NCBI GenBank assembly: GCA_937890445.1
Contig: CALACD010000508.1
Coordinates: 1-34,301, forward strand
Length of the DNA: 34,301 nt
DNA from: an uncultured Acidimicrobiia bacterium
GTDB lineage: Bacteria; Actinomycetota; Acidimicrobiia; Acidimicrobiales; SZUA-35
Direction: 5' to 3'
The notes beneath the pieces are model-generated. The model did not search any database. It saw nothing but the letters and a program-made list of their open reading frames with translations, and was not told where the DNA came from. Position numbers and translations under genes: made by a program. Shown here piece after piece: positions 25,081-33,028 of this stretch. Within the stretch, counting starts at the first letter, position 1. Each line of letters starts with the position of its first letter.

Positions 25081-25791
25081 ATGGGACACCCCTCGACATG
25101 GGAGATGCCAGCGGTGAAGGTCTCGGCCGATTTCATCTGTGAACACGGAATGCCCCAGCCGTGGGCAACCTGCACCGAATGCATGCTGTTGCCTCGGGAT
25201 CTGCAGCCCGAACCGATCGTCGAGAAGCCGCCGCCACCACCTCCGAAGCCACCACGAACACCCCGGGCGACACGAGGATCCCAGGCGCCTCGCTCGGTGA
25301 GCGCCGATGGCTCGCGGGTTGGCCGGGCCCCTCGACCCGACCGGGCGCCCCGGCCCAGCACGCGGCTGCCTCGACGGGTGGACGATCCCCCACCCGATCT
25401 GTTCGGCTCGTTCGATCTGGCCTACGAGATTCCGCCCGAGCACCTCGGGTACTACACCAACGGAGCCGAACGGGACTGGTTGCCGATCTCGACCATGCCC
25501 AGAGAACTTCGGGCCCTCGGCTGGGTGTACCTACAGATCGATCGCCGAGTAGTGGCACGCTGTCGTGTCACCGGCATCGGGTTCCGGGAACGACGATGGC
25601 GCCACGAACCGAACGAAACCGCAGCCGATGACGGCCCCGGTCCGACGCTCGAGCTCGAAGGCGATCGATGGGAACGAGTGGCGTGCGAACTCGGCCCCGA
25701 CGGCGACCGGCCCGTGACGGGCTATCGCTACTTGCGCACCGCTCCCGACGACTCGGTCACGGTGGTGACGGGCGAAGACGAACTCGTGTGA
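25081..25791 (+). CDS. Unknown protein: N-terminal zinc-ribbon-like motif, proline-rich linker, PUA-like C-terminal domain?
   Basis: About 236 residues; start ATG 25081 follows an AGGCGG ribosome site, with ATG 25105 as alternative. Near the N-terminus is a Cys/His cluster 'CEHGMPQPWATCTEC', a likely zinc site. A linker of about 80 residues rich in Pro, Arg and Ser follows. The C-terminal domain begins 'DLFGSFDLAYEIPPEHLGYY' and has 'LGWVYLQIDRRVVARCRVTG', which reminds me of EVE/ASCH (PUA-like) domains that bind modified nucleotides or RNA. This is a weak impression. The last 35 bases overlap the convergent CorC-like gene. I do not recognise a named family. Confidence 0.7.
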   Translation: MGHPSTWEMPAVKVSADFICEHGMPQPWATCTECMLLPRDLQPEPIVEKPPPPPPKPPRTPRATRGSQAPRSVSADGSRVGRAPRPDRAPRPSTRLPRRVDDPPPDLFGSFDLAYEIPPEHLGYYTNGAERDWLPISTMPRELRALGWVYLQIDRRVVARCRVTGIGFRERRWRHEPNETAADDGPGPTLELEGDRWERVACELGPDGDRPVTGYRYLRTAPDDSVTVVTGEDELV

Positions 25792-27055
25792 TCTTTCGAC
25801 CCTTCATTTCCTCGACGATCAGTTCGTGGCCCTGAACCTGAACCTTGGTGCCGATTCCGGGCAGCACGGTGTTGGCGTCGAGGACGATGCCGGCCAGTGT
25901 CGTCACCTCGGGATTGACGAAGTCGACGCCGTGATGGTCTCGCAGGTCCGCCAGCGTCATCTCGCCATCGAGGCCGATCGAACCATCCTCGTGGACCACC
26001 GTGGCGTCGGCTGCGGTCTGGATCTCGGCGTCCATCACCTCGGCGATGATGTCGTCCAGCGTCAACCAACCCAGGGTTCCGCCGAATTCGTCGACGACGA
26101 CCGCGGCGTGCGTGTGCTGGGACCGGAACAACTGGAGCACCCGCTCGGCGCTGGCCGATCCGGCGACACTTGGCACCGGTCTCAGCAGTTCGGCAGCGGC
26201 ATCCGAGGTGCCCCGTTGCCGAGCCCGAATGAAGTCCTTCACGTGGAGGACGCCGACAACCCGGTCGATCGAACCGTCGATCACCGGAAACCGACTGATG
26301 GGCGAAGACCGGATCCGGCTCTCGACCTCGGCCGCGGAGGTGTCGATCGACATCGTCTCCACTCGCCCCCGAGGCGTCATCAGCTCCTCGGCGGTTCGCT
26401 CGTCCAACTCGAAGACATTGTGGATGAGATCCCGCTGCATGACCCCCAGCTGTCCGCTGTGGGCCGACTCATCGGTCACGATGGCCAACTCGGCGCTGGT
26501 GTAGAGCAACAAGCGCTTGTCGGGCTCGGGGATCCGGAGCAGACGCATCAACGCGAACGCCAGCGAGTTGAGGACGATCACCAAGGGTCGGAACGCCGTG
26601 CTGAAGAAGCGCATCACCGGACTCACCCGTAGGCTGACCGCTTCGGGAGCCTGTAGGGCAAGTGCCTTCGGGATCATCTCACCGAACACGACGTGCATGA
26701 ACGTGATGCCGCTGAGCGCCACGACGAACCCGACCGTGTGGGCCGCTGCATTGGACAGGCCCCAGTTCTCGAAAGGGTCGTACAGCCAATGGGCGACGGC
26801 CGGTTCGCCGTACATGCCCAGACCAATGCTGGCCAGGGTGATTCCGAGTTGGGCGACGGCGATGTAGCCGTCCTTGCCGGCCGGCCGTTCCAGCACGGCG
26901 ACCAGCCAGCCGGCCGCCCGGTTACCGCCTTCGGCCAGCGTCGACAGGCGACTCGAACGGGAACCGACCAGAGCGAACTCGGCAGCAACGAACACGCCGT
27001 TGACGGCCACCAACACGCTGATGACCAGGATCGGCACCACAACCGACCCGATCAT
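25757..27055 (-). CDS. CNNM/CorC-type (hemolysin family) membrane protein, copy 2
   Basis: A 432-residue protein with the DUF21/CNNM transmembrane domain (first about 200 residues, 'VNGVFVAAEFALVGSRSSRL'). Two CBS domains (about 205-330) follow, including 'MTPRGRVETMSIDTSAAEVE' and 'HAAVVVDEFGGTLGWLTLDD', and then a C-terminal CorC/HlyC domain. The family is linked to Mg2+/Co2+ efflux or resistance, not to haemolysis. Its ATG overlaps the stop of the paralogue encoded upstream. Confidence 0.93.
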   Translation of the reverse strand: MIGSVVVPILVISVLVAVNGVFVAAEFALVGSRSSRLSTLAEGGNRAAGWLVAVLERPAGKDGYIAVAQLGITLASIGLGMYGEPAVAHWLYDPFENWGLSNAAAHTVGFVVALSGITFMHVVFGEMIPKALALQAPEAVSLRVSPVMRFFSTAFRPLVIVLNSLAFALMRLLRIPEPDKRLLLYTSAELAIVTDESAHSGQLGVMQRDLIHNVFELDERTAEELMTPRGRVETMSIDTSAAEVESRIRSSPISRFPVIDGSIDRVVGVLHVKDFIRARQRGTSDAAAELLRPVPSVAGSASAERVLQLFRSQHTHAAVVVDEFGGTLGWLTLDDIIAEVMDAEIQTAADATVVHEDGSIGLDGEMTLADLRDHHGVDFVNPEVTTLAGIVLDANTVLPGIGTKVQVQGHELIVEEMKGRKITRVRLRPSPP

Positions 27056-28344
27056 CGTTCAGCCTCCGGAGCCGGAAAGCTGACCCGGGCGACGGCCCGC
27101 CCCTCCATTGCATCGACCCGCACCGCTGGATGAACGTCGCTGGCACCCACCACATCACCGACCCGAGGCACCCGGCCCAACTGGTGCCACACCCATCCGC
27201 CGACCGTGTCGACGTCGGCGACCGTCAAGTCGATGCCCGTCGCATCCCGGACCGCGGACAGCAACACGTCGCCCCGGATCCAAACTCGCCCTCGCTCCAC
27301 GACGACGGGATCCAATTCGTCGTCGAATTCGTCCTGCAGCTCGCCGAAGATCTCTTCGATGGCGTCCTCCAGCGTCACCATTCCCGCCACATCCCCGTAC
27401 TCGTTGACCACCAGTGCGCAGTGTCGCGACTCGTCTCGCAGCGTGCGCCACAGATTGGGAACCGCCGTGGTCTCGACCACTGCCAGAGCCGGAATTGCCA
27501 CGTCGCCCACCACCGACGAGGGATCCCTGTCCGCTCGGAGAAACAACTCGCGCAGGCTGACCATCCCTTCGATCTCGCCCCGGTCATCGGTCACCGGAAA
27601 ACGCGTGTGGCGACCGGCCGACAACTCCGACAACGCGTCGCGAACCGGAGTCGATGCCGACACGGTGACCAGCCGGGTTCGCGGCGTCATGATCTCGCGC
27701 ACCAGTCGAGCGTCAACGTTGAGGATGCCGGCCAACATGTCTCGCTCGGCGGCATCGATGAGACCGCCAGCGGCACTGTCCTGGTAGAGGCGGGCCAGCT
27801 CTTCGGGCGAGTGCACGTGGGCATGGCTGTGATCGACCGAGAGTCGCATCGCCCTCATCAACCGGAAAGCCGAGCCGTTGAAGATGGTCACCAGCGGCCG
27901 GAACAGCCACTGACTGACCCGCATCGGAGGAAGCGTGACCATGGCCAACTTCTCGGGGTACCGAAGGGCCGCCGTCTTCGGCAGCAGTTCCCCCAGGACG
28001 ACCTGGAGCGTCGTGATGAAGATCAGCACCACGACGATGGCCAGTCCACGGCCGCCGACGGATCCGAAGACCGGTTCGAGCAACGGCGTGAGTTGGGATT
28101 GTCCGTAGGCGCCGGCCACCAGACTGCTGAGGGTGATGCCGATCTGGCAGGTCGCGACGTAGGAGTCGAGACGGTGGGGATCCTGCAGGATGTCGAGCAA
28201 CCGTCGAGCTGGTCGACTGCCACCCTCTGCTGTTTCCTGTACCCGTGACCGACGGGATCCGACCGTGGCGAATTCGGCGGCCACGTAGAGGGCGTTGAAG
28301 GCAACCATCACGCCGATGATCAAGAGCTGGAGGACAGTCGTCAT
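27052..28344 (-). CDS. CNNM/CorC-type (hemolysin family) membrane protein, copy 1
   Basis: A 430-residue paralogue of the next gene with the same architecture: CNNM membrane domain ('FNALYVAAEFATVGSRRSRV'), paired CBS domains ('MTPRTRLVTVSASTPVRDAL', 'CALVVNEYGDVAGMVTLEDA') and a CorC/HlyC domain. The pair probably acts as a hetero-oligomer or arose by tandem duplication. The ATG at 28344 is followed upstream by three further ATG codons spaced 14 bases apart in a repeat array; these are in other frames. Confidence 0.93.
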   Translation of the reverse strand: MTTVLQLLIIGVMVAFNALYVAAEFATVGSRRSRVQETAEGGSRPARRLLDILQDPHRLDSYVATCQIGITLSSLVAGAYGQSQLTPLLEPVFGSVGGRGLAIVVVLIFITTLQVVLGELLPKTAALRYPEKLAMVTLPPMRVSQWLFRPLVTIFNGSAFRLMRAMRLSVDHSHAHVHSPEELARLYQDSAAGGLIDAAERDMLAGILNVDARLVREIMTPRTRLVTVSASTPVRDALSELSAGRHTRFPVTDDRGEIEGMVSLRELFLRADRDPSSVVGDVAIPALAVVETTAVPNLWRTLRDESRHCALVVNEYGDVAGMVTLEDAIEEIFGELQDEFDDELDPVVVERGRVWIRGDVLLSAVRDATGIDLTVADVDTVGGWVWHQLGRVPRVGDVVGASDVHPAVRVDAMEGRAVARVSFPAPEAER

Positions 28345-28389
28345 GGGAAAACAGTCATAGGAAAACAGTCATAGGAGAACAGTCATCAT
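28342..28389 (-). repeat. 14-bp tandem repeat x3 copying the start of the CorC-like gene
   Basis: On the minus strand ATGACTGTTCTCCT / ATGACTGTTTTCCT / ATGACTGTTTTCCC lead into the real start ATGACGACTGTCCTCC. The units look like copies of the gene's own first codons. Because the unit is 14 bases, the extra ATGs (28358, 28372, 28386) fall in different frames. Confidence 0.9.
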
Positions 28390-28419
28390 CGCCCGTCGTG
28401 ACATGCGCCGTGGGGGCCG

Positions 28420-30786
28420 TCATCGATCGGCAGCGGTTGATCCATCGGTCTCATCGTAGTGAGCGCTCGTGGCCAATCCCGAGACCATCGGGCCGTTCGA
28501 CGTTCGACCGGTGATCGACTGCCAGATCTTCTCCGGTGTCAGGGGAAGATCGAGATGACGGATCCCGGTGTCCGCGAGCGCATCCAGCACGGCATTGTGA
28601 GCCGACGCGGTGGCGGCATTGCAGCCGTTCTCGCCGATCCCCCGGGTCCCCAGCGGATTCCGTTCGGTCACGGTCCCCAGCGTCTCGGTCTCGATGCTGC
28701 ACAACTCGGATGCTGCCGGCAACAGATAGCTGGCGAAGGTGGCCGACATCGGGTTACCCGACACGTCGTAGCCGATGTCCTCGAACAGGGCCTGACCCAG
28801 GCCGGCCACCGCTCCCCCGTGTTGCTGTCCTTCGACCAACGTCGGTTGCAGCACGCGCCCGCAGTCATCGACTGCCGCATGGGACAGGAGGCGAACCGCT
28901 CCGGTCTCGTTGTCGACCTCGACCACCGTCACATGGCTGCCGTAGGGATGGGCCGCTCCGCTCACCGATTCGTTCCTGGTGGCCTCCAGACAGTTGCGCT
29001 CGGACCGACCTGCCAACTGAGCCCACGTCACCCGTCGAGTCGGCACCCCGGCCACGGCCAGACCGGCATCCATGCCGTGCCCGGCCGGAGCCACCACCAG
29101 ATCGCTCTCCGCGGCCTCCAGCTCGGAGGCCACGAGCGGTCGGGCCGCCGCGACGATGTCCTCGCAGGCATGCACGAGGGCCGAGGCCGCCACCTGGGTC
29201 GAACGCGACCCGCCCGTGGTCTGCCCGCTGGCTACGACGTCGGTGTCGGCATCGACCATCGCGATCAGCGACGGATCGATGCCCAGCTCCCGGGCAACGA
29301 GCGCCGACCACGTGGTGAGATGTCCCTGCCCGTGGGAGGGGCTGGCGCAGCCGATGAGTACCGACCCATCGGCGCGGACCTGCACGAGGGCCGAGTCGCG
29401 GGGAGCACCCCGACCCGAGGTCTGCGCGTAATTGCCGATGCCGATACCGATCTGCCAGCGCGCCCCTGCGTCGCGACGCCGTTGCTGTTCGGCGCGCCAT
29501 CCCGCGACGTCAGCGAGTTCGAGCGACCGTTGCATCGCTCGCTGCGGATCAGCACGATCGTAGACGACCGCCTCGAACCCGGGCCCCGACGCCGACACCA
29601 GAGGAAATTCGTCGGCCGAGGCCAGATTGCGCAGGCGGAGCTCGATGGGGTCCATCCCCAGTTCGGCTGCGGCCAGATCGAGGAGCCGTTCCCTGGCGTG
29701 GTTGGCCTCGGGCTGCCCGGCCCCTCGGTAGGCGCCAACCGGGGTGGTGTTGGTCAAGACCGCACGGGCCGAACAGCGGTACCGAGGGATCCGATACATG
29801 CCGGGGAACTGGCGACGAGCCGAGATCAACAGCAACGCCGAGAGGTGGGCAGAGGCGCCGGCGTCGGCAGTGACATCGACGTCCATCCCCGTGATGTGAC
29901 CGGCTTCGTCGAAACCCACGCGGATGGCGGTGTGATAGCCCCGCCCCTGGGCCATGCCGGTGAGGTTCTCGTATCGGCCCTGCAGCCATCGAACCGGTCG
30001 ACCCAGGCGACGGGCCAGATCGCACACCACGACGAACTCGGGGGAGATCGAACCTCTACCTCCGAACCCGCCGCCGACTGCAGGAGAGCGGACTCGAATC
30101 CGATGGGCGTCGATTCCCAGCTGAGGGGCCAACTGATCTCGTATTCCCTGGACGCCTTGACTCGTGCACCAGACGTCCAGTCCATCGCCGAGCGGTGTGG
30201 CCAGGATGCCATCGCACTCGAGCGGGGCCGACGCAACACGATTGTTGACGATGACGGCCTCCACGACATGGACCGCCTCGGGGCCGATCGGATCCGCTCC
30301 CCCATCGATGAGTTGGTACACGACATTGGTACCGCTCTCGGGGTAGAGCGGGGGTGCAGCGGCCGAGGTCAGAGGATCGAGGACCGAGTCCGACGTCTCG
30401 ATCTCGACATCGACGAGATCGGCGGCGTCGGTGGCTGTGGCGACATCCCGGGCTACGACCACGGCGATCGCCTCACCCACGAACCGCACGCGATCTCGGG
30501 CCAGCGGCGGGCCGCACATCGAGGCCGGCAGATCGCCGAAGAGATGAAACGGACCGAGAGGCGACGTCTGGCCCGTCTCGACCGCAACGACTCCCGGATG
30601 GGCGGCCGCAGCCCGGGCGTCGACCTCGACGAGGCGACCGTTGGCCACGGGCGAGCGGACGAAGACTGCATGCAACGCGTCATCGGCACCGAGATCGGCG
30701 GTGAAGGCACGGTGACCGGTGACCAACGCCCGATCCTCGGCTCTTCCCGGCCCGGGGCCCGGTCGGGTGATCCCGATCTCGTCCAC
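28420..30786 (-). CDS. Orphan molybdenum hydroxylase large subunit (xanthine dehydrogenase family)
   Basis: A 788-residue protein. Start GTG 30786 follows the stop of the HAD gene with no gap. It has 'GHRAFTADLGADDALHAVFV' at the N-terminus, 'GGGFGGRG' near 238, the active-site loop 'GAYRGAGQPE' near 353, 'GHGQGHLTTW', and C-terminal 'GTRGIGENGCNAA' near 714 with the catalytic Glu. The loop is form II-like; it is not true CO dehydrogenase. Usual family members read GVGEGG or GVGEAG, so the Asn after Glu is unusual. No FAD or [2Fe-2S] subunit gene lies nearby, so it must share them with another locus, perhaps the one at 6854-8277. Confidence 0.92.
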   Translation of the reverse strand: MDEIGITRPGPGPGRAEDRALVTGHRAFTADLGADDALHAVFVRSPVANGRLVEVDARAAAAHPGVVAVETGQTSPLGPFHLFGDLPASMCGPPLARDRVRFVGEAIAVVVARDVATATDAADLVDVEIETSDSVLDPLTSAAAPPLYPESGTNVVYQLIDGGADPIGPEAVHVVEAVIVNNRVASAPLECDGILATPLGDGLDVWCTSQGVQGIRDQLAPQLGIDAHRIRVRSPAVGGGFGGRGSISPEFVVVCDLARRLGRPVRWLQGRYENLTGMAQGRGYHTAIRVGFDEAGHITGMDVDVTADAGASAHLSALLLISARRQFPGMYRIPRYRCSARAVLTNTTPVGAYRGAGQPEANHARERLLDLAAAELGMDPIELRLRNLASADEFPLVSASGPGFEAVVYDRADPQRAMQRSLELADVAGWRAEQQRRRDAGARWQIGIGIGNYAQTSGRGAPRDSALVQVRADGSVLIGCASPSHGQGHLTTWSALVARELGIDPSLIAMVDADTDVVASGQTTGGSRSTQVAASALVHACEDIVAAARPLVASELEAAESDLVVAPAGHGMDAGLAVAGVPTRRVTWAQLAGRSERNCLEATRNESVSGAAHPYGSHVTVVEVDNETGAVRLLSHAAVDDCGRVLQPTLVEGQQHGGAVAGLGQALFEDIGYDVSGNPMSATFASYLLPAASELCSIETETLGTVTERNPLGTRGIGENGCNAATASAHNAVLDALADTGIRHLDLPLTPEKIWQSITGRTSNGPMVSGLATSAHYDETDGSTAADR

Positions 30787-31509
30787 CTAGAGCTCGACGC
30801 CGAGGGCGGCGGCAAGAGCAGGAAAGTCGTCGACCACGAGGTCGTGGATGGGGTTGGGCTCGGGATCGGGCGGTCCTTCGGTTCCCCATTCCAGCGGACG
30901 CCTGACGAACGCAGTGGTGAAGCCTCTGGCCTTGGCAGCGTCGAGATCGAAGTTGTGGCAGGCCACCATACAGATCTCGGATGGCTCGAGCTGGAGGAAG
31001 TGGGCTACCCGGTCGTAGGCCTCGGGCAACACCTTGTACTTGCCGATCGCTTCGCACGAGAACACCGCATCCCACGACAGCCCGTTGCGGCGGGCCGTGT
31101 CCATGATGATGCGAAAGCTGAGAATGGTGAACGACGCACACAGGAACGAGCCTCGCAACCGGGGAAGCACGGCCGGGAAATCGGGCCAGCATTCGAAGTT
31201 GTGTGCTGCGGTGTAGGCGATGGCCTGACGCTCTTGGGCGGTGAATGCTTCCAGATCGTGTTCGGTGAGGAGTTCGTCGAGCGCGGATCGATGGGCATCG
31301 TCGAAGTTGATCGTCGGCGGCGAATGCTCCCCCAGGTTCACCACCCGACCCAACGATCGTCGTCGCAGTTCGTTGGCCATTGCCGACCAATCGCGGTCGA
31401 CTCCATGGCTGGCCCCGGCCGCCGCCAACGCCGTCGTGAAACCCGTGTGCCAATCGAGGATGGTGCCGCCGGTGTCGAAGGTGAGGGCACGAACATTTTC
31501 GAAGGTCAC
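30787..31509 (-). CDS. HAD-superfamily hydrolase, haloacid dehalogenase type II-like
   Basis: A 240-residue protein; the GTG at 31509 gives the expected N-terminus 'VTFENVRALTFDTGGTILDW', while the track ORF to 32112 is a frame extension. The nucleophile is Asp12 in DTGGT, the form lacking a second Asp, as in type II dehalogenases. Later motifs are 'IGKYKVLPEAYDRV' (Lys) and 'MVACHNFDLDAAKARGF' (acidic loop). It may release halide from 2-haloacids or act on another small ester or phosphate. It abuts the molybdenum hydroxylase subunit gene, and the two are likely co-expressed. The 127 bases upstream (31510-31636) hold no gene and no clear promoter. Confidence 0.83.
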   Translation of the reverse strand: MTFENVRALTFDTGGTILDWHTGFTTALAAAGASHGVDRDWSAMANELRRRSLGRVVNLGEHSPPTINFDDAHRSALDELLTEHDLEAFTAQERQAIAYTAAHNFECWPDFPAVLPRLRGSFLCASFTILSFRIIMDTARRNGLSWDAVFSCEAIGKYKVLPEAYDRVAHFLQLEPSEICMVACHNFDLDAAKARGFTTAFVRRPLEWGTEGPPDPEPNPIHDLVVDDFPALAAALGVEL

Positions 31510-31636
31510 AGCACGACCGTCTTGCCTGCATCGATGGAGCCGTCGTCGACGGAGTTGATCATCACCGGCTGCATCGTACGACGGCGGCCCTCCCACCGCC
31601 AGGAAGCGGCCGAAAGCCCGATTCGGTCGACGCCGG

Positions 31637-32236
31637 TCAGTCCCTGGGCTCTTCTCGAATGCGATTCTGCGGACCGCCCGACCACCATGCGTCCAGCCGA
31701 GAGCGATGGTGATCGGCCCTGAACTCCACCTTGACCCCGGGTGACTCGGGCTCGATGGAGACGTCGAAACCGGGATTGGGGGTGGCCCACAACACCTGCA
31801 CCCCGGACGAGGAGAAGGAGATGGCTGCCGTCCCGCCGGTGAGCGAGAACGTCTGGGTCGTCGCGGCCTGGGTCGTCGGGGCCTGCGTGACGGGGGCCTG
31901 CGACACCGGAGGTCGAGGGGTCGTGGCGAGGGTTCCCGGCGACTGTGCACCCGGCGACTGTGCACCCGGCGACTGAAGGATCGTCGATGACATCGACTCG
32001 GGCATGCCATCGTCGCCTTGCCCGGCATTCGCTCCGGCCTGGTCGGTCCCGATCGGAAGGTTCGACTCCGTCGATGTCGAGACGGGGGCCTGCCCCGGGA
32101 CCCCCGACCCATCTGCGGCCAGTGCCGAGGGCTGATCCACCACCTGATCGTCCACGACCGACACTCCGGCCCAGGCGACCCCGACTGCGGTCGTACTGGC
32201 AGCGACCCACATCACGAACATCAGGAACTTCTTCAT
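31637..32236 (-). CDS. Secreted low-complexity protein divergent from a two-component system
   Basis: A 199-residue protein if started at ATG 32236, which gives a clean signal peptide 'MKKFLMFVMWVAASTTAVGV' ending around AWA. The track start at 32281 (GTG) would put extra residues before it. The middle is rich in Ser, Pro, Thr, Gln and Ala, with three 'SPGAQ'-like repeats and several 'APVTQAPTTQ' units, like a wall-spanning linker. The C-terminal 60-70 residues ('FSLTGGTAAISFSSSGVQVL' ...) look folded, perhaps a small beta domain. It is not a recognised family. Its position suggests that it is a target or sensor partner of the neighbouring response regulator. Confidence 0.75.
   Translation of the reverse strand: MKKFLMFVMWVAASTTAVGVAWAGVSVVDDQVVDQPSALAADGSGVPGQAPVSTSTESNLPIGTDQAGANAGQGDDGMPESMSSTILQSPGAQSPGAQSPGTLATTPRPPVSQAPVTQAPTTQAATTQTFSLTGGTAAISFSSSGVQVLWATPNPGFDVSIEPESPGVKVEFRADHHRSRLDAWWSGGPQNRIREEPRD
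31935..31975 (-). repeat. 15-bp tandem repeat (2.7 copies) inside the secreted protein gene
   Basis: CCCGGCGACTGTGCA repeats in register on the plus strand and encodes S-P-G-A-Q units on the minus strand. It lies within the flexible Pro/Ser/Gln linker. Confidence 0.9.
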
Positions 32237-32281
32237 CGGACTCAGTGTGGTCGGCCATCGCCGGATCTGCGTCAAGCACAC

Positions 32282-32298
32282 CCTAAATGATCCCTAAG
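32282..32298 (-). promoter_or_regulatory. Putative response-regulator direct repeat and -10 box for the secreted protein gene
   Basis: On the minus strand CTTAGG-gatca-TTTAGG places two TTAGG half-sites 11 bases apart, about one helical turn, as OmpR-type regulators prefer. The second half-site runs into TAGGGT, a possible -10 box, which would give a leader of about 40 bases. A further TTTAGG followed by TTCAGG lies at the regulator gene's own promoter (32334-32345). Confidence 0.5.
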
Positions 32299-32335
32299 CG
32301 CGACCCAGGACCACACGGTCGGCCCATCCGTCGTT

Positions 32336-32341
32336 TAGGTT
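32336..32341 (+). promoter_or_regulatory. -10 box of a leaderless promoter for the response regulator
   Basis: TAGGTT-caggcc-GTG fits the TAnnnT-N6-start pattern and supports the GTG at 32348. No ribosome site precedes this codon. Confidence 0.6.
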
Positions 32342-32347
32342 CAGGCC

Positions 32348-33028
32348 GTGGCATCCGTAGTGGTCGTTGAGGACGACCATCAGATCCGTGACCTGGTGGT
32401 GCGGGCACTGGCAGGCTCGGGACACGTCGTGTGGTCCGAGGCCACCGGGATGGCTGGGCTACAGAGTGTGATCGGCAACGCTCCCGATGTCGTGGTTCTC
32501 GACCTCGGCCTGCCCGATGTGGATGGCGGTGACGTGCTGAGGATGATCCGGGGGGTATCGCAGGTTCCGGTCATCATCGCCACTGCTCGCGATGACGACG
32601 ACGAAATCGTACGTCTCCTCGATGCCGGCGCCGACGAATACGTGGTCAAGCCCTACTCGGGCGCCGAACTCGAGGCCCGGGTCCGAGCCCTCCTGCGACG
32701 CGCAGCCGCGACCGGCCCGTCGAATCGACTCACCGTCGGGCCCATGATCGTCGATCTTCGATCCCGGTCCGTGACCGTCGACGGAGCGCCGATCGATCTG
32801 AACCGCAAGGAATTCGACCTGCTGGCGTATCTTGCGACCCGATCGGGCGAAGTCGTCAGTCGTCAGGAGCTGTACGCCGAAGTGTGGCGCCAGCCCTACG
32901 GCGGCGCCGACAAGACGATCGACGTGCACCTCTCGTGGCTGCGCCGCAAGCTGGGTGAAACTGCAGCCGCCCCCCGTTTCCTGCACACGATTCGCGGGGT
33001 CGGCATCAAGCTCGTCTCGCCGGCATGA
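32348..33028 (+). CDS. OmpR/PhoB-type two-component response regulator
   Basis: A 226-residue regulator. The receiver domain (1-115) has acidic residues in 'VVVVEDDHQ', the phospho-acceptor Asp52 in 'VVVLDLGLPDVDG', the Thr in 'VIIATARDDDD' and the Lys in 'YVVKPYSGAEL'. The winged-helix output domain (about 128-224) has 'LNRKEFDLLAYLATRSGEVV' and ends 'RRKLGETAAAPRFLHTIRGVGI'. Its stop overlaps the start of the histidine kinase (ATGA). Confidence 0.96.
   Translation: MASVVVVEDDHQIRDLVVRALAGSGHVVWSEATGMAGLQSVIGNAPDVVVLDLGLPDVDGGDVLRMIRGVSQVPVIIATARDDDDEIVRLLDAGADEYVVKPYSGAELEARVRALLRRAAATGPSNRLTVGPMIVDLRSRSVTVDGAPIDLNRKEFDLLAYLATRSGEVVSRQELYAEVWRQPYGGADKTIDVHLSWLRRKLGETAAAPRFLHTIRGVGIKLVSPA

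Noticed and set aside
28459-31722. A 1087-residue plus-strand ORF, the longest in the track
   Set aside because: It is the antisense shadow of the molybdenum hydroxylase and HAD genes, whose minus-strand translations carry full family motifs. Its own translation is low complexity and matches nothing.
32237-32281. Longer start (GTG 32281) for the secreted protein
   Set aside because: It would place 15 residues before an ideal signal peptide and would start inside the presumed -10 box.
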